This document shows, one piece after another, positions 1 to 7,870 of a stretch of 26,113 nucleotides of DNA. The stretch is taken from NCBI GenBank assembly GCA_031549455.1, contig JAVBPT010000002.1:1-26113 (forward strand), given 5' to 3'. The position numbers and the translations under genes are program-made. Below the pieces are notes generated by a model. That model searched no databases. It was not told the origin of the DNA and saw only the letters and a list, made by a program, of their open reading frames with translations. Each line of letters starts with the position of its first letter. Position 1 is the first letter of the stretch. This DNA comes from JAVBPT01 sp031549455 (GTDB taxonomy: Bacteria > Bacillota > Clostridia > Lachnospirales > JAKSVV01).

Positions 1-1
1 G

Positions 2-169
2 GTCATAAATAAAACGAACGTCATTGGTCACATAACTCTCCGAAATATAGTTGATCCCACTTGGAAGTGGTTTAAACGCCCCCCAAATTCCTGCACATAG
101 AGCAAGGAAAAGCAAAAGACTAATGATATTTTTAACAATCCATCTCTCTGTATTCACAACTTTTAACAT
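2..169 (-). CDS. N-terminal fragment, possible phospholipase D family protein (cut by window edge)
   Basis: Only the first 56 codons are inside the window. The start is ATG at 167-169, with a GGAGGTG ribosome site at about 180-187. A short basic N-terminus is followed by one hydrophobic segment (residues about 14-32) that fits a signal anchor. Just after it come KPLPSGINY and VRFIYD. The pattern of KPLP shortly after a signal anchor and a V.F(I/L)YD motif resembles the start of membrane-anchored PLD/cardiolipin-synthase-like proteins of Firmicutes. The HKD catalytic motifs would lie outside the window, so this is an inference from a short stretch. It sits 45 bp downstream of secG, where rnr and smpB are often found in Firmicutes. 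A hairpin lies between it and secG. Confidence 0.45.
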   Translation of the reverse strand, partial: MLKVVNTERWIVKNIISLLLFLALCAGIWGAFKPLPSGINYISESYVTNDVRFIYD

Positions 170-190
170 TCTCTTCTCTCACCTCCATAG

Positions 191-216
191 AAAAAAAGAT
201 TAAGTAAACTTAATCT
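191..216 (-). terminator. Hairpin with U-run after secG
   Basis: AGATTAAG (197-204) and CTTAATCT (209-216) form an 8-bp stem with a 4-nt loop. On the minus strand seven U residues follow (191-197). The stem overlaps the secG stop codon. It is AT-rich, so it may be leaky and let some transcription reach the next gene. Confidence 0.5.
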
Positions 217-550
217 ATTCTGCATCATTTGTATCGGTGCCTTCTACCGTATCATTATTTCCTGTCACTTCATCCTCTGTATCATAAATCTCATTGTTTA
301 CGTTATTGTCTTTTGTGATTGTCTTGTCTTGAACAAGCGCGAAGTTGATACTGATGGACAATAATATGTAAAGAATAACCAAGTATTTGGTCCAGTTTTG
401 CATCTTTCGCTCAAACGTATTTCCTCTTGGGCTATCGTTTGAACTTGCCATTGCTGTTGAGAATCCATTGTCTTTGCTTTTTTGAGCCAAAACCAAAATA
501 ATAATGAGTAACGATATCAATAGGTAGACCATAAATAGTATTGTGTTCAT
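215..550 (-). CDS. secG: Preprotein translocase subunit SecG
   Basis: This small inner-membrane partner of SecYE assists SecA-driven protein export. The 111-residue product has two hydrophobic segments (about 3-22 and 53-73). Between them is the SecG-type loop, with AQKSKDNGFSTAMAS followed by a basic stretch. The family is usually about 70-85 residues long; here residues about 80-111 add an acidic, Asn/Asp/Glu/Thr-rich tail with no obvious fold. A TCCTCC complement (GGAGGA) lies just upstream of the ATG at 550. The gene follows eno by about 10 bp, which fits the common Firmicutes arrangement of secG at the end of the lower-glycolysis operon. The family assignment is firm; a function for the tail is unknown. 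Confidence 0.9.
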   Translation of the reverse strand: MNTILFMVYLLISLLIIILVLAQKSKDNGFSTAMASSNDSPRGNTFERKMQNWTKYLVILYILLSISINFALVQDKTITKDNNVNNEIYDTEDEVTGNNDTVEGTDTNDAE

Positions 551-559
551 TTTTTCCTC

Positions 560-1861
560 CTAATTTTTATTGATATTGAAAAATGCTTGCATACCACGAT
601 AGGTTGCCACATTTCCAAGTTCCTCTTCAATTCTAAGCAGTTGATTGTATTTGGCAACACGATCTGTCCTACATGGTGCACCCGTTTTAATTTGTCCGGC
701 ATTTACTGCCACCACAATGTCTGATATCGTGGTATCCTCTGTCTCACCAGATCTGTGTGATACAACCGCTGTCATTCCAGCGCAGTTTGCCATTTCAATT
801 GCGTTAAACGTTTCCGTTAATGTGCCAATTTGATTTACCTTAATTAGAATCGAATTTGCTGCTTTTTCACGTATTCCTTTTGCAAGTCTTTCTGTATTGG
901 TCACAAATAGGTCGTCTCCAACTAATTGAACTCGATATCCAACTCTTTGTGTCAGCATCTTCCAGCCTTCCCAGTCTTCTTCTGCAACACAGTCCTCAAG
1001 AGAGATGATTGGATACCGATTTACAAGGTCTTCCCAGAAGTCAACCATTTGTTCTCTCGTCTTAATTTCGCCTGTTTTCCAGAAGTTATATTTTCCTTCT
1101 TCCGTATACATTTCAGTAGCTGCTGCATCCACTGCAAGTTTAAAATCATGCGTTGTATTATATCCTGCTTTTTCAATTGCTTCCACTAATAGTTTAAGCG
1201 CCTCTTCATCATTTGAAAGATTCGGTGCAAAACCACCTTCGTCTCCCACTGCTGTCGCCAAACCTTTTTCCTTTAATACCTTCTTTAAAGTATGATAAAC
1301 CTCTGAACACCACCTAACCGCTTCACTAAATGTTTTAGCGCCCACTGGCATAATCATAAATTCTTGAACGTTCACTGTGTTGTCTGCATGTTTTCCCCCA
1401 TTTAATACGTTCATCATCGGAACTGGTAACACTTTTGCTTTAATCCCACCTAGGTATTGATAAAGTGGCAATCCAAGTGCTTCCGCGCTTGCTCTCGCGC
1501 AAGCCATCGATACTGCTAAAATAGCATTTGCTCCCAACTTTGCTTTATTTGGCGTTCCGTCTAGCTCAATCATGGCGGTATCAATCGCAACCTGATCCAG
1601 TACATTCATGCCGATAATGGCATCCGCTATTTTGGCATTTACATTTTCAATCGCCTTTGAAACGTCATTCCCTTTAAATATGTCTTTGTTTCCATCTCTT
1701 AATTCAACCGCCTCAAACTGACCTGTCGAAGCACCCGAAGGAACGATTGCTCTACCCAGATATCCACCATCTGTTAGCACATCTACTTCTACTGTAGGAA
1801 GTCCTCTTGAGTCAAGTACTCTTCTTGCCCTCACATCCATAATCTCAATAAAATCTTTCAT
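560..1861 (-). CDS. eno: Enolase (phosphopyruvate hydratase)
   Basis: Converts 2-phosphoglycerate to phosphoenolpyruvate in the cytosol. I start it at the ATG ending at 1861 because GGGAGGA lies directly upstream of it; the ATG nine codons earlier (1888) has no ribosome site. That gives 433 residues, the normal length. Visible landmarks are PSGASTG (41-47), the GDEGG acid (E208), the Mg2+ ligands D245, E289 and D316 (in GDDLFVTN), the catalytic lysine K341 in ILIKVNQIGTLTE, and SHRSGETED (368-376). All key residues are present. The gene lies between gpmI (52 bp upstream) and secG (about 10 bp downstream) and is probably cotranscribed with tpiA and gpmI. Confidence 0.98.
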   Translation of the reverse strand: MKDFIEIMDVRARRVLDSRGLPTVEVDVLTDGGYLGRAIVPSGASTGQFEAVELRDGNKDIFKGNDVSKAIENVNAKIADAIIGMNVLDQVAIDTAMIELDGTPNKAKLGANAILAVSMACARASAEALGLPLYQYLGGIKAKVLPVPMMNVLNGGKHADNTVNVQEFMIMPVGAKTFSEAVRWCSEVYHTLKKVLKEKGLATAVGDEGGFAPNLSNDEEALKLLVEAIEKAGYNTTHDFKLAVDAAATEMYTEEGKYNFWKTGEIKTREQMVDFWEDLVNRYPIISLEDCVAEEDWEGWKMLTQRVGYRVQLVGDDLFVTNTERLAKGIREKAANSILIKVNQIGTLTETFNAIEMANCAGMTAVVSHRSGETEDTTISDIVVAVNAGQIKTGAPCRTDRVAKYNQLLRIEEELGNVATYRGMQAFFNINKN

Positions 1862-1913
1862 ATATCCTCCCTTTATTTTCTCAATCATAAACTACTATTT
1901 TTAAATGTCAATA

Positions 1914-3452
1914 TTAAATGTGCTCAATCAGGCTTGCACCTGTCATCTCAGGAGGGAGTGGAATGCCCATCATTTCAAGAAGGGTTGGGGCAATATCCCC
2001 TAGTTTCCCATTCTCTCTTAGTTTTATGTCTTTCCAATCATTCACAAGAATAAACGGCACTTTATTTGTTGTATGAGAGGTGACTACTTCCCCTTTATCA
2101 TTGAACATCTCCTCTGCATTCCCGTGATCTGCGCAGATGAATATTTGTCCACCTGCCCCAATCACCTTTTCAACCACCTTTTTTGTACACGCATCCACCG
2201 CCTGGATTGCTTTCACAGCTGCTTCCATGATGCCTGTATGCCCTATCATATCAGGGTTTGCAAAGTTAATTACAATAAAGTCATAGAAGTCACGTTCTAT
2301 CTGTTCAACCACATTTTGTGTGATTTCATCAATACTCATTTCTGGTTTCAAATCAAATGTAGCCACTTTAGGAGATGGAATCAAGATTCTGTCCTCTCCC
2401 TCATATGGTTTTTCAATCCCACCATTAAAGTAGAAGGTTACATGAGCATATTTTTCCGTCTCTGCAATGTGCAGTTGCTTTAAGCCAAGCTTTGATAAGT
2501 ACTCGGCCATCGTGTTTTTAATTACCTCTTCTTCCGGGAATGCCACCAGCTTATTTGGAATGGTCACATCACATTCCGTAAAACAAACATAGGTCAAATC
2601 CTTTGGTCTAGCTGATGCATCAAATTCCGTGAACTCAACATCACAAAATACCCGCGATATTTCACGCGCACGGTCATAACGGAAGTTAAAGAAAACCACA
2701 GAATCATGATCTTTGATCACATTTACCTTTCCGTCTTCTAAAACGGTAATCGGTTCCATAAATTCATCCGTGATGCCTTGATGATAGAAGTCTTGTAATG
2801 CCTCTTTACAATCTGTCACTGAGGTTCCCTCACCAAGAACCAGATTTTTGTAGGCTCTCTCAATTCGATCCCATTTTTTATCTCGGTCCATTGCATAATA
2901 TCTTCCAATCAGACCGGCGATTTTACCGACTCCAATCTCTTCTATCTTCTCTTCTAGTTCACGAATATATCCGATCCCAGAAGTAGGCGCGGTATCACGA
3001 CCATCCATAAAACAGTGGATATATACTCGGTCAAACCCTCTTTTTTTAGCAAGCTCTAAAATGGCATATAAATGCATATTTAGAGTATGGACTCCCCCAT
3101 CGGATAAAAGACCATATAGATGTAGATTTGAGTTTTTCTGAATACAATCATCAATCGCCTTGTTCATTGCCTCATTTTCAAAGAATTGACCACTCCTAAT
3201 TTCTTTTGAAATCCGAACAATAGATTGGTCGATGGTTCGACCCGCTCCCATGTTCATATGTCCCACCTCTGAATTGCCCATCAAACCCTCTGGAAGGCCA
3301 ACCGGAAGTCCACTTGCATCTCCCTCAGCGAATGGATAATCTCTCATAAGCTGATCAATATAAGGTGCATTTCCATATATTGCGCTTCGCTCTGGATTTT
3401 TTGTAAGACCATACCCATCTAGTATTAATAGTACCGTAGGTTTATTTCCCAT
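1914..3452 (-). CDS. gpmI: 2,3-bisphosphoglycerate-independent phosphoglycerate mutase
   Basis: Interconverts 3- and 2-phosphoglycerate using a phosphoserine intermediate and two Mn2+ ions. The 512-residue length is typical. It begins with the alkaline-phosphatase-fold metal site LILDGYG (D12). The nucleophile is S61 in MGNSEVGHMNMGAGR. HCFMDGRDTAP and GRYYAMDRD follow for substrate binding, and DHGNAEEM and TSHTTN near the C-terminus carry metal ligands. A GAAAGGAA ribosome site precedes the ATG at 3452. It is 14 bp downstream of tpiA and 52 bp upstream of eno, in the usual lower-glycolysis order. Mn2+ dependence is family knowledge and makes the enzyme pH-sensitive in sporulating Firmicutes. 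Confidence 0.98.
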   Translation of the reverse strand: MGNKPTVLLILDGYGLTKNPERSAIYGNAPYIDQLMRDYPFAEGDASGLPVGLPEGLMGNSEVGHMNMGAGRTIDQSIVRISKEIRSGQFFENEAMNKAIDDCIQKNSNLHLYGLLSDGGVHTLNMHLYAILELAKKRGFDRVYIHCFMDGRDTAPTSGIGYIRELEEKIEEIGVGKIAGLIGRYYAMDRDKKWDRIERAYKNLVLGEGTSVTDCKEALQDFYHQGITDEFMEPITVLEDGKVNVIKDHDSVVFFNFRYDRAREISRVFCDVEFTEFDASARPKDLTYVCFTECDVTIPNKLVAFPEEEVIKNTMAEYLSKLGLKQLHIAETEKYAHVTFYFNGGIEKPYEGEDRILIPSPKVATFDLKPEMSIDEITQNVVEQIERDFYDFIVINFANPDMIGHTGIMEAAVKAIQAVDACTKKVVEKVIGAGGQIFICADHGNAEEMFNDKGEVVTSHTTNKVPFILVNDWKDIKLRENGKLGDIAPTLLEMMGIPLPPEMTGASLIEHI

Positions 3453-3465
3453 CTATATTTCCTTT

Positions 3466-4221
3466 CTATTTCGCAGCATTCACAATTTCGATGAAGTCTT
3501 TTTCAAGGCTCGCGCCACCCACAAGACCACCGTCAATATTTGGCATTGTAAAAAGTTCTTTGGCATTACTAGCTTTTACACTACCTCCATATAATATTCT
3601 TACCACATCTGAGACCTCTTTTCCGTATAGCTTTTCAATCTCACCTCTAATGAATTTACATACCTCTTCAGCTTGTTCTGCGCTTGCTGTTTTTCCGGTT
3701 CCGATCGCCCAGATTGGTTCGTATGCAATGACAATATTATCAAAGGCTTCTTTTTCGATCCCATTCAGCCCTTCTTTAATTTGTTTTTGAATAAAATCAA
3801 AGGTTTCGCCCTTTTCTCTTTGTTCTAAGCTTTCCCCCACGCACATCACCGGAATAATTCCATGCTCAAGCGCTGTGTTCACTTTTTTATTGACCGTTTC
3901 ATTGATTTCCGAAAAATATTGTCTTCTTTCCGAGTGCCCAATAATCACATATGTAACCCCAAGTTCCGCAAGCATATCTGCTGCCACTTCCCCGGTATAT
4001 GCTCCATTTTCTGCAAAGTGCATATTTTGTGCTCCAAGCATCACTTCTCCACCGAATTCTTCAAATATGGTCGCCATTTCTGAAAGTGCTAGAAAAGTAG
4101 GACATACTACAACATCCGCCTCTTCCGTATCGATTTGATTGTAAATTTCTTCGATAAACTCACATGAATCCCAGACCGATTTATTCATTTTCCAGTTTCC
4201 CATTACCAATTTCTTTCTCAT
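3466..4221 (-). CDS. tpiA: Triosephosphate isomerase
   Basis: Interconverts dihydroxyacetone phosphate and glyceraldehyde-3-phosphate as a TIM-barrel dimer. Counting from the ATG at 4221 there are 251 residues, the usual size. The substrate lysine lies in GNWKMNKS (K11), the catalytic histidine in IGHSERRQYF (H96) and the catalytic base in AYEPIWAIGTGKTAS (E168). The phosphate loops YGGSVK and DGGLVGGASL are intact. Two ATGs are adjacent; I prefer the second because AGAGGG is then seven bases away instead of four. The gene begins only 13-16 bp after recR and is followed by gpmI and eno. The gap and pgk genes that usually precede tpiA in Firmicutes are not here. Confidence 0.97.
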   Translation of the reverse strand: MRKKLVMGNWKMNKSVWDSCEFIEEIYNQIDTEEADVVVCPTFLALSEMATIFEEFGGEVMLGAQNMHFAENGAYTGEVAADMLAELGVTYVIIGHSERRQYFSEINETVNKKVNTALEHGIIPVMCVGESLEQREKGETFDFIQKQIKEGLNGIEKEAFDNIVIAYEPIWAIGTGKTASAEQAEEVCKFIRGEIEKLYGKEVSDVVRILYGGSVKASNAKELFTMPNIDGGLVGGASLEKDFIEIVNAAK

Positions 4222-4237
4222 CATAAAACCCTCTTTT

Positions 4238-4837
4238 CTAAATTTCTATTCTCCCATTTAATGCTTGTGTAAGTGTAATTTCATCCACATACTCAAGATC
4301 TCCACCAACTGGTATTCCTTTTGCAATTCGTGTTGTCTTTATGTTAAAATTTTTTAACATCCGAGCAATATACATTGCGGTCGCCTCCCCCTCAACAGTA
4401 GGGTTGGTCGCAAGAATGACTTCTGATACATTTTGACTAGAAAGCCTTGTAAACAGATTCTGCAGATCAATTTCGTTTGGTCCAATGCCAGCCATTGGCG
4501 AGATCACACCATTTAACACATGATATAGACCATTAAACTCTTTTATTCTTTCATAAGAAGCCATATCCTGTGGGGTTTCCACCACCATGATGGTGTGAAT
4601 ATCTCTTTTTGTATTTGAACAGATCACACATGGATCACTATCCGATATATTATTGCAAACACTACACTTCTTAATCTTTATCTTGGCTTCTGTAATCGCA
4701 CTCGCTAATTTACCCACATTTTTCTCTGGCATATTGATGATATAAAAGGCCAACCTTTGCGCCGATTTCAAACCAATCCCTGGCAACCTTGACAGCTCTG
4801 TGATCAAATTCGACATCACTTCTCCGTAATATTTCAT
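4238..4837 (-). CDS. recR: Recombination mediator RecR
   Basis: RecR works with RecF and RecO to load RecA on SSB-covered gapped DNA. The 199-residue protein has the expected order: a helix-hairpin-helix around SRLPGIGLKSAQRLAF (16-31), a C4 zinc finger with C58, C61, C70 and C73, and a Toprim domain with MVVETPQDM. The conserved C-terminal segment ATNPTVEGEATAMYI follows. The start at 4837 has a GGAGC ribosome site and the classic opening MKYYGEVMSNLI. A promoter (4861-4888) and an upstream terminator (4914-4945) separate it from ybaB. It runs into tpiA with a gap of about 15 bp, so repair and glycolysis genes appear to share a transcript. Confidence 0.97.
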   Translation of the reverse strand: MKYYGEVMSNLITELSRLPGIGLKSAQRLAFYIINMPEKNVGKLASAITEAKIKIKKCSVCNNISDSDPCVICSNTKRDIHTIMVVETPQDMASYERIKEFNGLYHVLNGVISPMAGIGPNEIDLQNLFTRLSSQNVSEVILATNPTVEGEATAMYIARMLKNFNIKTTRIAKGIPVGGDLEYVDEITLTQALNGRIEI

Positions 4838-4860
4838 AAAAGCTCCATTCCATAATTAGT

Positions 4861-4888
4861 ATTATACATAATTTTAAAGATTTATCAA
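4861..4888 (-). promoter_or_regulatory. Predicted sigma-A promoter for recR-tpiA-gpmI-eno-secG
   Basis: On the minus strand TTGATA (4883-4888) and a perfect TATAAT (4861-4866) are separated by 16 bp, about 25 bp before the recR ATG. No other equally clear promoter lies between ybaB and tpiA, so it may drive the whole glycolytic run. Internal promoters inside recR were not excluded. Confidence 0.6.
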
Positions 4889-4913
4889 CAGATTTTTTAC
4901 CCTCCGAACATAG

Positions 4914-4945
4914 AAAAAGCAATTACTATATAAATAGTCAATTGC
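4914..4945 (-). terminator. Intrinsic terminator after ybaB
   Basis: On the minus strand GCAATT-ACTAT pairs with ATAGT-AATTGC across a 4-nt loop (4919-4945), with one bulged G, followed by five U residues (4914-4918). It lies about 20 bp after the ybaB stop and just upstream of the recR promoter. Confidence 0.65.
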
Positions 4946-4963
4946 CCTATATTTACTCTATTT

Positions 4964-5296
4964 TTAAAATGGTAGCTTCATTCCGCCTGTGATATCACCC
5001 ATCATGTTTTCTTCTTGCGCCTTTACCTTCCTGATTCCTTCATTAACAGCTGCTATAATAAGGTCCTGCAGCATATCCATATCATTTGCATCCACAATAT
5101 CCTTACTGATTTCAAGGCTTTTTAGTTCCTTGTTTCCTGTTATAATCGCCGTCACCGCTCCGCCGCCCGCGCTTGCTGTAACTTCCATTTTGGTCATCTC
5201 TTCTTGCTTTTTCATCAGGTCTTCTTGCATCCTTTGAGCTTGTTTCATGAGTTCCCCCATGTTACCAGGCATTCCTGGAAAATTTGCTTTGCCCAT
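4964..5296 (-). CDS. ybaB: YbaB/EbfC family nucleoid-associated protein
   Basis: A small dimeric DNA-binding protein commonly encoded next to recR, and usually with dnaX. The 110-residue product shows the family pattern. A Met/Gly-rich start (FPGMPGNMGELMKQAQRMQ) leads into a long amphipathic helix. The beta-sheet core follows with VTASAGGGAVTAIITGNKEL. The C-terminus contains a second helix with AAVNEGIRKVKA. The start at 5296 is one base beyond the pnp stop, and its AAGGAAAGGAAG ribosome site lies in the last codons of pnp, so translation is probably coupled. No dnaX is present here. Its exact cellular role is not settled. Confidence 0.93.
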   Translation of the reverse strand: MGKANFPGMPGNMGELMKQAQRMQEDLMKKQEEMTKMEVTASAGGGAVTAIITGNKELKSLEISKDIVDANDMDMLQDLIIAAVNEGIRKVKAQEENMMGDITGGMKLPF

Positions 5297-5297
5297 T

Positions 5298-7406
5298 CTA
5301 TTCTTCCTTTCCTTTAATGTCTATTAATATCAGATTTACTTTATCATTTGCGTCGATATCTGTTACTTTTACAATAACATCCATACCTACTCTCACGACG
5401 TCCTCTACTTTTTCTGTCTTTTCTTTTTTGCCCATTGAAAGTTTTGAAATATGAATCAACCCTTCTTTTCCTGGGGCAATTTCAACAAAGGCACCAAAGG
5501 TCGTAGTTTTTACAACTTTTCCAACATAGATTTTATTTACCTCAACACCCTTTGCAATGGACTCGATAATGCCGATCGCTTTTTCCACCATCGCAACGTC
5601 CACACCGCATACAAAGACCTTTCCATCATTTTCAATGTCAATCTTCACGCCTGTGTCCTCTATGATCTTATTAATTACTTTTCCTTTTGTTCCAATAACG
5701 TCGCTAATCTTTTCTGGATCAATGGTGATGGTCTTAATAATTGGAGCATATTTTGAAAGCTCACTTCTTGGTTTATCAATTACTTTTAACATAATGTCAT
5801 CCAAAATGTGAAGTCTTGCATCCCTCGCCTTTTCAAAGGCCTCTTTTAGAATGGCTTTACTTAATCCATTGATCTTGATGTCCATTTGAATCGCCGTCAC
5901 TCCCTTATGTGTCCCCGCCACTTTAAAGTCCATATCACCAAAGAAATCCTCAAGGCCTTGTATATCTAGCACAGTTACATAGTCATCCACATTTTCCCCT
6001 GTTACAAGTCCAACGGATATTCCAGCAACTGGTGCTTTAATTGGTATTCCTCCAGCCATTAGGGAGAGTGTGCTTGCGCAAACACTTGCTTGTGACGTGG
6101 AACCATTTGAGCTTAAAACCTCCGATACAAGTCGAATCGCATATGGGAAGTCCTCTTCTTTCGGAATAACCGGAAGAAGCGCTCTCTCTGCTAGGGCACC
6201 ATGCCCAATTTCACGTCTTCCAGGACCCCTGGATGGTTTAGTTTCTCCAACAGAATAAGACGGAAAGTTATAATGATGCATATATCTTTTGGTTTCTTCA
6301 AGTGTATTGAGTCCATCCAAAGACTGAACATCTGAGATGGATCCCAGTGTGGTAACGGTCAAAACTTGTGTTTGTCCGCGCTTAAAGATAGCCGATCCAT
6401 GTGTTCGTGGCAAGATATCAATTTCAGCAGAAAGCTCTCTAATTTCGTTCAACTCTCTTCGATCTACCCGAATATGTTCTCTAAGCAGCATATTTCGAAC
6501 TGTCTTTTTTTGATATTGATAGATTACTTCATTGATATAAGGCACGGCATCTGGATTTGTTTCCTCAAAGTGTTTTACCACTTCTTCTGTTAGAATCTTT
6601 GTGTTCTCACGCCTTTCTTGCTTTGCATCTGCAAAAACGGTTTCTCTCATTTTTGCATCTCCAATAAAGCCTGTTACTTGGTCATATATCTCTTTTGGAA
6701 TTTCCACTTTTTGATAATCATGTTTTGGTTTGCCTACTTCTTTTTGAATGCTTAGAATGAACTCTACAATCTTTTGATTTACTTCATGTGCTCGGTCGAT
6801 CGCTTCTATAATAACTTCTTCCCCAATTTCCTCGCACCCAGCCTCAATCATCACCACTTTTTCAGCCGTTGAAGCCACTGTAAGTGACATTTTGGTTTTG
6901 GTTCTTTCTTCTTCTGTTGGGTTTACCACGATGTTTCCATCTACATAACCCATATTAACCGCTCCAATCGGTCCGGCAAACGGAATATCCGAAATAGAGA
7001 GTGCGATAGAAGCTGCCACGATTGCAAGCGTTTCCGGCATTGCATCCTGATCCACTGAAAGAACAGTGGTCACAACAGACACATCATTTCTATAATCTTT
7101 TGGAAAAAGAGGCCTAATGGGTCTGTCAATGACCCTGGATGCCAAAACAGCATTCTCTGTTGGCCTTCCTTCTCTTTTAATGAACCCTCCAGGAATTTTT
7201 CCTACCGAATAAAGCTTTTCTTCATAGTCCACGCTCAGTGGAAAGAAATCAATTCCTTCTCTTGGTTTATCACTTGCAGTTGCGCTTGCCAGGATAACTG
7301 TATCGGCATATTTTACAAGAGCCGCCCCTCCAGCAAGCTCTGCAACCCTTCCTACATCAACACTTAGCGTTCTTCCTTCGAGTTCCATCGTAAACGTTTT
7401 ATACAT
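5298..7406 (-). CDS. pnp: Polyribonucleotide nucleotidyltransferase (PNPase)
   Basis: A phosphorolytic 3'-5' exoribonuclease acting as a trimeric ring in RNA turnover. I start at the ATG ending at 7406 because GGAAGGTG lies five bases upstream; an in-frame ATG at 7421 has no such site. The product is 702 residues, the usual length. The first RNase PH domain contains FFPLSVDYEEK and the basic GGFIKREGRPTENAVLASR region. An alpha-helical linker follows. The second RNase PH domain holds the catalytic SSNGSTSQASVCAS and GDMDFKVAGT. The KH domain has the GTKG loop (IGTKGKVINKI), and the S1 domain ends the protein (TTFGAFVEIAPGKEGLIHIS). It lies 79 bp downstream of rpsO, the widespread rpsO-pnp order. 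Confidence 0.98.
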   Translation of the reverse strand: MYKTFTMELEGRTLSVDVGRVAELAGGAALVKYADTVILASATASDKPREGIDFFPLSVDYEEKLYSVGKIPGGFIKREGRPTENAVLASRVIDRPIRPLFPKDYRNDVSVVTTVLSVDQDAMPETLAIVAASIALSISDIPFAGPIGAVNMGYVDGNIVVNPTEEERTKTKMSLTVASTAEKVVMIEAGCEEIGEEVIIEAIDRAHEVNQKIVEFILSIQKEVGKPKHDYQKVEIPKEIYDQVTGFIGDAKMRETVFADAKQERRENTKILTEEVVKHFEETNPDAVPYINEVIYQYQKKTVRNMLLREHIRVDRRELNEIRELSAEIDILPRTHGSAIFKRGQTQVLTVTTLGSISDVQSLDGLNTLEETKRYMHHYNFPSYSVGETKPSRGPGRREIGHGALAERALLPVIPKEEDFPYAIRLVSEVLSSNGSTSQASVCASTLSLMAGGIPIKAPVAGISVGLVTGENVDDYVTVLDIQGLEDFFGDMDFKVAGTHKGVTAIQMDIKINGLSKAILKEAFEKARDARLHILDDIMLKVIDKPRSELSKYAPIIKTITIDPEKISDVIGTKGKVINKIIEDTGVKIDIENDGKVFVCGVDVAMVEKAIGIIESIAKGVEVNKIYVGKVVKTTTFGAFVEIAPGKEGLIHISKLSMGKKEKTEKVEDVVRVGMDVIVKVTDIDANDKVNLILIDIKGKEE

Positions 7407-7462
7407 GATTTCACCTTCCATTTCATTTGTTTATATTTACTTTTTTTGATTTTTTTTACTAA

Positions 7463-7496
7463 TAAGAAAATAAAGCGTCTCCGCTTTATTTTCTTA
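7463..7496 (-). terminator. Long hairpin between rpsO and pnp
   Basis: A perfect 15-bp stem with a TCTC (plus) or GAGA (minus) loop overlaps the rpsO stop codon. The descending minus-strand arm is CGCUUUAUUUUCUUA, so its U-rich part could act as a terminator tail for a shorter stem or form a long duplex. Either reading would uncouple pnp from rpsO: partial termination, or a double-strand RNase cleavage site like the one known in the E. coli pnp leader. Confidence 0.6.
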
Positions 7497-7752
7497 AGTT
7501 CAATTCTTGAATTAAACTTCTATATTCTTCAATGTCGTTTTTCTTTATGTAGTTTAATAATCCCATTCTTTGCCCTACCATTTGAAGTAGCCCACGTCTT
7601 GAATGGAAATCTTTTGTATGAGCCTTTAGATGTTCTGTCAAATAGTTAATCCTAGCAGTTAACAAAGCCACTTGGACTTTAGGTGAACCTGTATCCTTAT
7701 CTGTTTTCCCATACTTTGATACAATTTCTTGTTTTTGTTCTTTTGTAATCAT
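7486..7752 (-). CDS. rpsO: 30S ribosomal protein S15
   Basis: S15 binds the 16S rRNA central domain early in 30S assembly. The 88-residue product is the standard length. It carries the family core TGSPKVQVALLTARINYL, then HxxDFHSRRGL (THTKDFHSRRGLL-type segment) and the C-terminal YIKKNDIEEYRSLI. An AGGAGG site precedes the ATG at 7752. Its own promoter is at 7835-7863, which gives a leader of about 75 nt that can fold (see findings). S15 represses its own translation in several bacteria; here that is inferred, not shown. Confidence 0.98.
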   Translation of the reverse strand: MITKEQKQEIVSKYGKTDKDTGSPKVQVALLTARINYLTEHLKAHTKDFHSRRGLLQMVGQRMGLLNYIKKNDIEEYRSLIQELNLRK

Positions 7753-7828
7753 TTTGAAACCTCCTATTTTTTTATTTTTAGCTTATGTCCAAGAAATGGG
7801 CGGAGATGCCAAGATCTGAGACACAGCA
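7753..7828 (-). promoter_or_regulatory. Structured rpsO leader, possible S15 autoregulatory site
   Basis: On the minus strand GCU.UGUC pairs with GACA..AGC to close a domain. Inside it UGGC can pair with GCCCA, and AGAU can alternatively pair with AUCU. Competing stems upstream of a ribosome site are the general pattern of S15 leaders, which mimic its rRNA site. I cannot match it to a named leader class. Confidence 0.35.
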
Positions 7829-7834
7829 ATACAT

Positions 7835-7863
7835 ACTATATCATATTTGAATCAAAAAGTAAA
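7835..7863 (-). promoter_or_regulatory. Predicted sigma-A promoter for rpsO
   Basis: Minus strand: TTTACT (7858-7863), a 17-bp spacer, and TATAGT (7835-7840). It begins about 8 bp from the end of the upstream 89-residue gene, so rpsO has its own start close behind that gene. Confidence 0.6.
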
Positions 7864-7870
7864 TGCTATT

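Noticed and set aside
645..1295. Open frames opposite eno on the plus strand
   Set aside because: They are antisense shadows of a highly conserved gene with no ribosome site.
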